This document shows positions 1-5,520 of a stretch of DNA of 6,044 nt, in pieces (the stretch's first letter is position 1; every line of letters starts with the position of its first letter). Position numbers and translations under genes: made by a program. The notes beneath the pieces are model-generated. The model searched no databases, had not been told where the DNA came from, and worked only from the letters and a program-made list of their open reading frames with translations. This DNA is from Rubrobacteraceae bacterium (GTDB lineage: Bacteria > Actinomycetota > Rubrobacteria > Rubrobacterales > Rubrobacteraceae), in contig JACCSM010000491.1 of NCBI GenBank assembly GCA_013698525.1, positions 1 to 6,044 on the forward strand, written 5' to 3'.

Positions 1-314
1 TCGACGGGGCGACGGGGATCATACTGAATATCACGGGCGGCCCCGACCTCGGACTCTTCGAGGTCAACGAGGCGGCGGAGATCGTCCACAACGCGGCGCA
101 CCAGGACGCGAACCTGATCTTCGGCGCGGTTATCGACGAGAACAACGGTGATAGGGTGAGCGTGACCGTGATAGCCACGGGCTTTGACCAGCGTCTCGCC
201 AACCAGCGCAGGTCCGAGCGTCCCGCCGCCGAGTCCCAGCAGCAGGAGGAGCCCGTCGCCTCGCAGGAGACCGGGGACGTACTCGACATACCGGCCTTCC
301 TCAGGCGCAGGTAG
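1..314 (+). CDS. ftsZ: Cell division protein FtsZ, C-terminal part (5' truncated)
   Basis: This is the last 103 residues of the tubulin-like GTPase that polymerises into the division ring; the N-terminal GTP-binding domain lies before the window. The readable frame begins at base 3 and ends at the TAG at 312-314. Visible FtsZ signatures are LNITGGPDLGLFEVNEAAEI near the start, then IFGAVIDE and VTVIATGF, all from the C-terminal domain. A short variable linker of about 30 residues, rich in Gln and Glu, follows. The protein ends in the conserved C-terminal peptide GDVLDIPAFL plus a basic tail RRR. In the family this peptide docks SepF, FtsA and other partners, and sepF lies three genes downstream. 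pgeF begins 15 nt later in the same reading frame, separated by the single TAG. Identity is secure. Confidence 0.97.
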   Translation, partial: DGATGIILNITGGPDLGLFEVNEAAEIVHNAAHQDANLIFGAVIDENNGDRVSVTVIATGFDQRLANQRRSERPAAESQQQEEPVASQETGDVLDIPAFLRRR

Positions 315-317
315 GCT

Positions 318-332
318 CACGCCACCGGCGTG
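318..332 (+). promoter_or_regulatory. Small hairpin covering the pgeF GTG start
   Basis: CACGCC (318-323) and GGCGTG (327-332) are perfectly complementary around a 3-nt loop ACC. The 3' arm contains the GTG proposed as the pgeF start (330-332). The nearest Shine-Dalgarno-like sequence, AGGTAGG at 309-315, overlaps the ftsZ stop codon and lies 14 nt from the GTG, which is far. If the hairpin forms, ribosomes ending on ftsZ would be needed to open it, so pgeF translation may be coupled to ftsZ. The structure is directly visible; the regulatory role is inferred. Confidence 0.4.
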
Positions 333-1091
333 CGCAGGGCCGATACCCAGACCGATTACGGCGCCCCCTCAGCGGTCAACACCGCCAGAGGGGGCGCCGT
401 ATATGTCGCACCGGAAGGGGTGCCGGAAGGAGCCGGGATCTACTTCTTCACCCGGCTCGGCGGCGTCTCGGAACCCCCCTACGACTCACTCAACATCTCC
501 AGGAAGGTCGGTGACGCCTCCGGGGCGGTCGATGAGAACCTCGCCCTGATCAGGAACGCTATGGATCTCAGGCCGGCCGCGTGGGTCCGCCAGGTCGCGG
601 GGGACAACGTGGTACGCGTCTCCGAGCCGGGCTTCGCCGGTGAGGCCGACGCGCTCGTCACCGCCGAGCCGGACCTCTGCCTCTCTGTGGCCGTGGCCGA
701 CTGCGTTCCCGTCGCGCTCGTCAGCGAGCTCGAGGTTGGAATGGTCCACTCAGGCTGGCGCGGCACTCTCGCGGGCGTCACGGGCAAGGCTGCACAAAGG
801 CTCGCAGGGTCCCGTGTTCGGGCCTATATCGGGCCCTCCATCCGCCGCTGCTGCTACGAGGTGTCGGAGGAGCTCGCCGCGACGTTCGCAACGGAATTCG
901 GGGACGAAGTGGTCTCTGGCCGCAAACTTTCTTTACAAGACGCCATAAGGCTGGATCTCGAAAAATACGGAGTCGAGGTCAGCGACCTGGGGCTCTGTAG
1001 TGGGTGTAGGCCGGATCTCTTCTACTCCCATCGCAAGCAGGGCCCGCTCACGGGACGAAACCTCGCGTCGGTTGTGAAGGATACCCGTTGA
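330..1091 (+). CDS. pgeF: PgeF/YfiH family protein (Cu-oxidase_4; peptidoglycan editing factor), altered metal site
   Basis: This 253-residue protein matches the usual length of the YfiH/YlmD/LACC1 family. E. coli PgeF hydrolyses UDP-MurNAc-L-Ser, removing serine misincorporated in place of alanine; other members have purine nucleoside activities. Visible family motifs are TRLGGVS (41-47), YDSLN (51-55), WVRQVAG (85-91), ADCVPV (123-128), MVHSGWRG (138-145), GPSIRRCCYEV (168-178) and CRPDLFYSHRK (226-236). The family metal triad is His-Cys-His. Here C125 and H140 are present, but the first His, normally in QVHG, is Ala90. The GTG at 330 is used because the family-like stretch APEGVPEG (27-34) lies upstream of the only later nearby start, GTG 420. 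The first 25 residues look unconserved and coincide with a large palindrome. It lies between ftsZ and yggS and overlaps yggS by 4 nt. The family is certain; activity and exact start are less so. Confidence 0.9.
   Translation: MRRADTQTDYGAPSAVNTARGGAVYVAPEGVPEGAGIYFFTRLGGVSEPPYDSLNISRKVGDASGAVDENLALIRNAMDLRPAAWVRQVAGDNVVRVSEPGFAGEADALVTAEPDLCLSVAVADCVPVALVSELEVGMVHSGWRGTLAGVTGKAAQRLAGSRVRAYIGPSIRRCCYEVSEELAATFATEFGDEVVSGRKLSLQDAIRLDLEKYGVEVSDLGLCSGCRPDLFYSHRKQGPLTGRNLASVVKDTR
357..401 (+). repeat. Imperfect 45-nt palindrome (very stable stem-loop) inside the 5' end of pgeF
   Basis: Bases 357-370 pair perfectly with 388-401 (14 bp, mostly G-C). After a small 1x2 internal loop (A371 against C386 A387), GCGGT (372-376) pairs with ACCGC (381-385) around a CAAC loop. 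This is by far the strongest inverted repeat I see in the window. It has the stem of an intrinsic terminator, but the following bases TATGTCGC contain no U-tract. It falls in codons 10-24 of pgeF if translation starts at 330. It could be an attenuator setting the ftsZ to downstream expression ratio, an RNA processing or stability element, or an inserted palindromic repeat. The structure is seen; the function is unknown. Confidence 0.7.
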
Positions 1092-1816
1092 GCGTGCGCG
1101 TTACGGGAACCGAGATCCGGGAGCGGCTCGCTGTCGTGCGCGAGAACATAGACAGGGCATTGGAGAGGAGCGGACGGAGTGAGGAAGAGGTCCGCGTCCT
1201 CGTCGCGACCAAGTACTACGCCCCGGAGCAGCTCTCCGCACTCGCCGAAGCGGGCGCAGGTCTCGTCGGCGAGAACCGGGCCGAGGATCTCATCGAGAAG
1301 CAGGAGCTTTTCGGCGACCGCTTCGATTGGCACTTTATCGGCCACCTCCAGAGGCGCAAGGCGAAGGTCGTCGTGCCCAGGGTGACCCTGGTGCACTCCG
1401 TGGATTCGATGCGCCTGATCGAAGAGCTCGGAAAGAGGGCCCCGGAGGCCGGAACCGACATCCTTATCCAGGTAAACGTGGCCGATGAAGAGTCCAAGTA
1501 CGGCGTCTCCGAAGAGGAGGTCGAAGCCCTCCTCGAGACCGCGGCAGAGACCGGGGGGAGAGTCAGGGCGAGAGGGTTCATGACGCTAGCCCCATTGGTC
1601 GATGACCCCGAAGAAGTACGCCACGTCTTCGCGAAACTTCGTACGATCCGTGATAGGCTACGGAAAAGTTGGAGTCCGCACTTCGATCTCTCGGAACTCT
1701 CCATGGGCATGAGTGGTGATTATGAGGTAGCGGTCGAAGAGGGAGCGACCGTGGTCAGGATCGGGCGGATGCTAATAGAGGAGGATGGGCCCGTAAGGAG
1801 GCAGGATGGGAGTTAG
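1088..1816 (+). CDS. yggS: YggS/PROSC family PLP homeostasis protein (YlmE)
   Basis: This 242-residue single-domain TIM-barrel protein binds pyridoxal 5'-phosphate and buffers cellular PLP; it has no known catalytic reaction, and loss of homologues disturbs amino-acid and vitamin B6 pools. K42 in LVATKYY is the expected Schiff-base lysine. Other family motifs are GENR (61-64), the signature WHFIGHLQRRK (81-91), HSVDS (103-107), IQVN (127-130), KYGV (137-140), RGFMTLAP (162-169) and SMGMSGDYEVAVEEGATVVR (205-224), which holds the phosphate-binding end of the barrel. The TTG start overlaps the pgeF stop as TTGA, indicating translational coupling, and the 3' end overlaps sepF by 11 nt. The gene is a regular neighbour of sepF in Gram-positives and cyanobacteria, and of proC and yggT in proteobacteria. 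Nothing in it looks degraded. Confidence 0.96.
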   Translation: MSVRVTGTEIRERLAVVRENIDRALERSGRSEEEVRVLVATKYYAPEQLSALAEAGAGLVGENRAEDLIEKQELFGDRFDWHFIGHLQRRKAKVVVPRVTLVHSVDSMRLIEELGKRAPEAGTDILIQVNVADEESKYGVSEEEVEALLETAAETGGRVRARGFMTLAPLVDDPEEVRHVFAKLRTIRDRLRKSWSPHFDLSELSMGMSGDYEVAVEEGATVVRIGRMLIEEDGPVRRQDGS

Positions 1817-2381
1817 AGACCGTCTGAACCGGATCGCGGCCTGGTTCGGATTCGGTGTCGATGATGAGGACTATTACGAGGACGAAGAGGAAGAAGAGCG
1901 CCGTTACGCCGGCGAAGCCTACGCAGGCGGGGCGCGCGGCGCCGAGCCGGGGCCGACCGTGAGGCGCGTCGGCAGGTCCGAACGTTCTTCGGCCTTTGGT
2001 ACTTCGCTGGGAGACCTCTTCGGTAGTGAAGCGCCAGGGAGGGGGGAGCGCTACGGAGGCCAGAACCCGCCGGCGCACTTGCGGCCTGTCCCCGACCAGC
2101 GCACTACCCGTGTAAGCGTCCTCGAACCCTCCAGCTTCAACGACGCCCAGAACCTGGCCGACCGCTTCAAGCGGCAGCAGCCCGTGATCCTGAACCTCCA
2201 GAACGTCGACGGCGACCTGAGTCGCAGGATGGTGGACTTCTGCTCGGGCCTGACCTACGCGCTCGACGGCAACATCCAGTCCGTTGCCAACAGGGTCTTC
2301 CTGCTCACGCCGCGCGACGTCGAGGTGAGCGCGGAGGAGCGTAAGCGCATCGCCGAGCGGGCGTTCTTCAACCAGCTCTAA
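1806..2381 (+). CDS. sepF: Cell division protein SepF
   Basis: SepF anchors FtsZ filaments to the membrane and is the main early division partner of FtsZ in actinobacteria that lack FtsA. The 191-residue protein shows the standard layout. An N-terminal amphipathic membrane-targeting segment (residues 1-17, MGVRDRLNRIAAWFGFG) is followed by a very acidic stretch (19-31) and a disordered linker to about 102. The globular SepF domain runs from about 103 to 175, with motifs DAQNLADRFKRQQPVILNLQ (113-132), RMVDFCSGLTYAL (141-153) and VFLLTP (164-169). The tail AFFNQL is typical of actinobacterial members. The ATG has a strong Shine-Dalgarno AAGGAGG at 1795-1801, 4 nt upstream, inside the end of yggS, so it can be translated well despite the 11-nt overlap. 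Its target, the FtsZ C-terminal peptide, is encoded about 1.5 kb upstream. Confidence 0.97.
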   Translation: MGVRDRLNRIAAWFGFGVDDEDYYEDEEEEERRYAGEAYAGGARGAEPGPTVRRVGRSERSSAFGTSLGDLFGSEAPGRGERYGGQNPPAHLRPVPDQRTTRVSVLEPSSFNDAQNLADRFKRQQPVILNLQNVDGDLSRRMVDFCSGLTYALDGNIQSVANRVFLLTPRDVEVSAEERKRIAERAFFNQL

Positions 2382-2399
2382 GAGCCTTCCAGGGGGACT

Positions 2400-3185
2400 T
2401 TGAAGAAGGTCGGGATAATTGGGGCGGGTAAGATCGGGGGCTCGCTACTCCTCAGGCTCGCCGAGTCCGGCGGGTTCGACCTCGGCGTAAGCGACATCCA
2501 TCCCGAGCAGCTAAGGCCCTACAAACAAGCCGGCGTCCGCACGACCTCATCGAATCAGGAGCTCGCCGAGACTAGCGACCTCATCATCGCCGCCGTCAAG
2601 CCCTGGGACGTGCCGGGGGTGATGGAGGAGATCTCACCCTCTTTCAGAGACGATAATAAGGCCGTCACGAGCGTCGCCGCCGGCGTCTCCATCGCACGTA
2701 TCTCCGAGAGCCTGCCGCAGGGGACGGCGATCCTGCGCGTGATGCCCAACGTGTGCGCTTCGGTGGGACTTGGCTCTGCCGTAGTCACATCGAACGAGGC
2801 CGGCCGCGCGGCGCTGCCGACGGTCATGGATATCTTCAGGCATGTAGGCGAGGTGCTCGAGTTGCCGGAACGCCTCTTCGACGCGGCGACGGCCCTGCAC
2901 GGCTCGGGACCGGCGTACGTCGCGCTCTTCGCCGACGCCTTGATCCAGGCCGGAGTCAGGGAGGGCATACCGCGTGATGTCGCACGCAGGCTCGTGGTTG
3001 GTACCATAGGCGGGACGGCGGTGCTGTTGAAGGAGCGGAGCGCCCACCAGGTGAGGGACGAGGTGATGACGCCGGGCGGCACGACGGCTGCGGCGTTCGT
3101 CGCGATGGAGAAGGCAGGGTTCGTGGCGGCGGTCTACGATGGGGTCGAGGCGGCGACCGAGCAGGCCCGGGGGCTCGGCGGATGA
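2400..3185 (+). CDS. proC: Pyrroline-5-carboxylate reductase family protein (ProC)
   Basis: ProC reduces pyrroline-5-carboxylate to L-proline with NAD(P)H, the last step of proline synthesis, in the cytoplasm. The 261-residue length is normal. The N-terminal Rossmann fold shows the dinucleotide motif GIIGAGKIGGSLL (5-17) and AAVKPWDV (64-71). The C-terminal dimerisation and substrate domain contains ALHGSGPAYV (165-174) and VMTPGGTTAA (222-231). Several signature positions differ from common ProC sequences: MPNVCAS (115-121) where MPNTPA is usual, HGSG where SGSG or TGSG is usual, and TPGG where SPGG is usual. It may be a true proline enzyme of a divergent branch or a paralogue. The start is TTG with AGGGGG at 2391-2396, 3 nt upstream. 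It begins 18 nt after sepF and overlaps yggT by 4 nt (ATGA). Confidence 0.9.
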   Translation: MKKVGIIGAGKIGGSLLLRLAESGGFDLGVSDIHPEQLRPYKQAGVRTTSSNQELAETSDLIIAAVKPWDVPGVMEEISPSFRDDNKAVTSVAAGVSIARISESLPQGTAILRVMPNVCASVGLGSAVVTSNEAGRAALPTVMDIFRHVGEVLELPERLFDAATALHGSGPAYVALFADALIQAGVREGIPRDVARRLVVGTIGGTAVLLKERSAHQVRDEVMTPGGTTAAAFVAMEKAGFVAAVYDGVEAATEQARGLGG

Positions 3186-3523
3186 CGGTTGCCCTCCTGC
3201 AGCAGTTCGGGTTCAGCGTGGCAGAGCTTCTATCGGGGGCGGTAACCTATACTTACTACATACTCTTCGGTTTCATCATCGCCTCGATCCTCTTCTCCTG
3301 GTTCCCCGGCTACCCTTCGAGCAGCTTTATGCAGGCCGTCTACGACGCGGTCAAGGCCGTGACCAACCCTATCCTCTGGCCCATAAGGAGCCGCGTGCCG
3401 ATGCTGCAGCTCGGCGGGTTCGGTATTGACCTCTCGCCGATCATCGCGATCCTCGGGCTCTCCATCGCAAGGACCTTGCTTCTGCTCCTCATTGATAACT
3501 TCATACGACCAGTTACGGGGTGA
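3182..3523 (+). CDS. yggT: YggT/YlmG family small membrane protein
   Basis: This 113-residue integral membrane protein belongs to the YggT family. Bacterial and plastid homologues are linked to division-site or nucleoid organisation and osmotic tolerance, but the biochemical role is not settled. Two hydrophobic segments are visible, at about residues 22-41 (ending in FSWFP) and 84-106. Between them is the family motif NPILWPIRSRVPM (62-74) followed by GGFGIDLSPI (78-87), normally the best conserved part. The ATG overlaps the proC stop as ATGA, so translation is probably coupled. Its place between proC and divIVA combines the proteobacterial yggS-proC-yggT neighbourhood with the Gram-positive sepF-yggT-divIVA one. 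Confidence 0.94.
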   Translation: MTVALLQQFGFSVAELLSGAVTYTYYILFGFIIASILFSWFPGYPSSSFMQAVYDAVKAVTNPILWPIRSRVPMLQLGGFGIDLSPIIAILGLSIARTLLLLLIDNFIRPVTG

Positions 3524-3529
3524 TCCAAG

Positions 3530-4582
3530 TTGCCGATACGACCCATCGATGTAAGGCGTAAAGAGTTCAAGAGTGGCTTCCGCGGCTACGAGGCGAACCA
3601 GGTCGACGATTTCCTCGACGCCGTGGCCGACGAATTCGAGCGCAACTATACCGAGAACCAGAGGATGCGCGAGGAGGTGTCGAGCCTTCGCGACCGGCTG
3701 CAGCAGTTCGAGGACCTCGAAGGTTCGATCCGGGCCGCCCTCGTCCACGCCGAGCAAGCGTCCAACGACCTCCGCAGGGCCGCGACCCAGGAGGCGGAGG
3801 GCATCAAGCAGAGCGCCCAGAGGGAGGCTGATTTCACCATCAGGGAGGCTCAGAGCCGCTCTCATCAGATGCTCGCCGACTCCTCATCGCGCATAGAGCG
3901 CGTCCGGGACTCCTACGATGCGCTTCAGGAGGCGAAGAGGAGCTTTACGAACGACTTCCGCCACCTCCTGAAGACCTACACGGAGACGATGGAGAACATG
4001 GAGGTAGCCTCAGCCAGGGAGATCGAAGCATCCCTGCGCGAGCGCCTTGATACCGAGTCCATCGCCGTCGTCCGTGAAGCCGCCAAGGAAGAGGCGAGGG
4101 CAACCGAAGTGGCGATGTCCGCGGAAGAGGCTATGGTCACGGAAGAGGCGATGGCCGCGGCGGAGGGTGACGAGGAGCGGGTGCCCCAAGATTTGGACGA
4201 CACACTCTCGGGGTTCGAGGTCGTCGAACTCACGGAAGAGGAGCCCGACCTCCAGGAAAGAGGGACGATCGCGGATGAGCAGCCGACCGGGGTAATTCGG
4301 GCTGAAGGGATTGGACCCATCGCCGCCGACCCCGAAGAGCCTCAGGCCGAAGACCTCGAGGTCCAGGAGCCTGAGGTGGAGCCGTCCATGGCTCAGGACG
4401 AGAGGGCCGAGGCTTTTGAGGAGCCTCCTGTGTCCGAGCCCGAGGCGGCGGACGAAGTGGAGCAGGAGGAGCCTTCGCTGGCCGAGGAGAGTAGCTCGCA
4501 AGAGTTCTTCGACAGAGAACAGGGCGAGCGGTCCGACAGCCGCATTTTCAGGGCCAGCCGCTTTCTGCGCCGGCGTGAGTAA
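3530..4582 (+). CDS. divIVA: DivIVA/Wag31-type polar coiled-coil protein with long acidic tail
   Basis: DivIVA binds negatively curved membrane at poles and septa and recruits partners; in actinobacteria the orthologue Wag31 directs polar growth. The N-terminal domain is clear: PIRPIDVRRKEFKSGFRGYE (2-21) with the membrane-inserting F17 and adjacent R18, then NQVDDFLDAVADEFER (23-38). A long heptad-rich coiled coil covers about 30-190. From about 190 to 332 the protein is very rich in Glu and Asp with scattered Pro, probably disordered, and includes three 6-residue repeats (195-212). It ends in a short basic patch, IFRASRFLRRRE (339-350), resembling the FtsZ end. At 350 residues it is longer than B. 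subtilis DivIVA (about 164). The TTG start is preceded by GGGGTG at 3517-3522, overlapping the yggT stop. Identity is secure; tail function is unknown. Confidence 0.95.
   Translation: MPIRPIDVRRKEFKSGFRGYEANQVDDFLDAVADEFERNYTENQRMREEVSSLRDRLQQFEDLEGSIRAALVHAEQASNDLRRAATQEAEGIKQSAQREADFTIREAQSRSHQMLADSSSRIERVRDSYDALQEAKRSFTNDFRHLLKTYTETMENMEVASAREIEASLRERLDTESIAVVREAAKEEARATEVAMSAEEAMVTEEAMAAAEGDEERVPQDLDDTLSGFEVVELTEEEPDLQERGTIADEQPTGVIRAEGIGPIAADPEEPQAEDLEVQEPEVEPSMAQDERAEAFEEPPVSEPEAADEVEQEEPSLAEESSSQEFFDREQGERSDSRIFRASRFLRRRE
4112..4165 (+). repeat. Three imperfect 18-nt tandem repeats in divIVA
   Basis: Three consecutive in-frame units of 18 nt encode AMSAEE, AMVTEE and AMAAAE (DivIVA residues 195-212). 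The first two units share the ending CGGAAGAG and all begin GC(G/T)ATG. They sit where the coiled coil gives way to the acidic tail. In-frame slippage is the simplest origin, and copy number could vary between strains. Confidence 0.55.
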
Positions 4583-4605
4583 GGTCCTCAACCTGCCGTA
4601 GCAGG

Positions 4606-5499
4606 GTGCCTCTCAGGAGCTTCACAGTAGACCCTGCCGAGAGGGGAGAGCGTCTCGACAGGCTGGCCGCCCGGCGGCTCGGGACGAGCAGAAGCCTCGT
4701 TCAGCGGCTTATCGAGCAGAACCTACTGCTCGTCGACGGTAAAGTAGCCTCTCGTTCTTACAAGGTCAGAGACGGGCAGAGCGTTGAGGCTCAGGTTCCC
4801 GAGGAGGGCGTATCGCCGGAGGATATACCCGTCCCCGTAGTCTTCGAGGATGAGCACATGCTGGTCGTTGACAAGCCTGCGGGACTCGTCGTGCATCCCG
4901 GCGCTGACAACCCGTCGGGTACGCTCGTGAACGCACTCCTGAACAGGGGCATAAGTGGAGGGGATGACCCATCGAGGCCCGGCGTCGTTCATCGTCTCGA
5001 CCGCGACACATCGGGCCTGATGGTGCTCGCGAAAGGCGAGCCTGCATACTCCAGGCTCGTCAGGATGATGTCGGCCAGGCAGGTGGGCCGCGTCTACAGG
5101 GCGATCGCGGAGGGGAGAGGGCTGCCCCGGACGGGGACGATCGACTCCCCCATCGGCCGTGACCCCGACAACCCTACCCTGATGGCCGCGGGCCTTGGGA
5201 AGCCGGCTGTCACGCACTTCGAGGCGCTCGCTGATGCAGCAGGGCATACGATGCTCAGCGTACGGCTCGAGACCGGCAGGACGCACCAGATCAGGGTACA
5301 CCTCTCGGCTATCGGGCATCCTGTGTACGCGGACCCGCTGTACGGCAATCCGGTCTCCGGCCGTCGTCTCTGGCTGCACGCCGAACGACTCGCCTTCGAG
5401 CACCCTGTGGGTGGCGAGCCGTTGGTGGTCCACTCTGATATTCCCGAGGATTTGCGGGGCGCCGCCACCGGGCTTGACGGTTCCTTCGCCCTCTGGTAG
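4606..5499 (+). CDS. rluD: RluD/YlyB-type ribosomal large subunit pseudouridine synthase
   Basis: This 297-residue RluA-family enzyme converts uridines to pseudouridine in 23S rRNA; E. coli RluD acts on helix 69, but the exact site here cannot be read from sequence. An N-terminal S4 RNA-binding domain spans about 15-63 (RLDRLAARRL, then RLIEQNLLLVDGK). The catalytic domain has VVDKPAGLVVHPG (87-99), the active-site motif HRLDRDTSGLMVLAK (129-143) with catalytic Asp at D132, and the closing motif ETGRTHQIRVHLSAIGHPV (222-240). The start is GTG, the first possible one after an in-frame TGA at 4576. It has no well-spaced Shine-Dalgarno sequence; a small hairpin (CCTGC 4592-4596, GCAGG 4601-4605) abuts it. 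The rluD(ylyB)-pyrR order matches Firmicutes such as B. subtilis, where lspA precedes ylyB; no lspA is present here. Confidence 0.94.
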   Translation: MPLRSFTVDPAERGERLDRLAARRLGTSRSLVQRLIEQNLLLVDGKVASRSYKVRDGQSVEAQVPEEGVSPEDIPVPVVFEDEHMLVVDKPAGLVVHPGADNPSGTLVNALLNRGISGGDDPSRPGVVHRLDRDTSGLMVLAKGEPAYSRLVRMMSARQVGRVYRAIAEGRGLPRTGTIDSPIGRDPDNPTLMAAGLGKPAVTHFEALADAAGHTMLSVRLETGRTHQIRVHLSAIGHPVYADPLYGNPVSGRRLWLHAERLAFEHPVGGEPLVVHSDIPEDLRGAATGLDGSFALW

Positions 5500-5502
5500 G
5501 TT
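5474..5502 (+). promoter_or_regulatory. Candidate pyrR promoter overlapping the rluD stop codon
   Basis: TTGACG (5474-5479) is a near-perfect -35 box. After exactly 17 nt comes TAGGTT (5497-5502), which fits the TANNNT form common for housekeeping actinobacterial -10 boxes. The first three bases of the -10 are the rluD TAG stop. Transcription would start near 5509-5511, giving a leader of about 50 nt that contains the whole PyrR hairpin at 5521-5550. This fit between promoter and leader is the main support. It is predicted from sequence only; readthrough from upstream genes could also supply pyrR mRNA. Confidence 0.55.
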
Positions 5503-5520
5503 GACCTTCGGCATACCGAT

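Noticed and set aside
357..410. Palindrome called as a plain intrinsic terminator of ftsZ
   Set aside because: No U-tract follows and it lies inside the pgeF frame of a tightly packed operon; kept as a structured element of unknown role.
184..549. 121-codon + strand frame across the ftsZ end and pgeF start
   Set aside because: Pro/Ser/Arg-rich out-of-frame translation of two identified genes; typical GC-rich shadow.
1777..1796. Tiny ATG-GGC-CCG-TAA frame after GAGGAGG just before sepF
   Set aside because: It lies inside yggS in another frame and the purine run touches the ATG with no spacing, so initiation is unlikely; probably chance.
3230..3865. 211-codon open frame on the - strand across yggT and divIVA
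   Set aside because: It runs opposite to two well-identified genes, has no recognisable family motif, and long antisense frames are expected in GC-rich coding DNA.
4010..4591. 193-codon open frame on the - strand across the divIVA tail
   Set aside because: Leu/Arg/Gly-rich translation mirroring the acidic Glu codons of divIVA; no family signature and no ribosome binding site that I can support.
4723..5514. 263-codon open frame on the - strand opposite rluD
   Set aside because: rluD has full catalytic and S4 motifs over the same DNA; the antisense product shows no recognisable domain.
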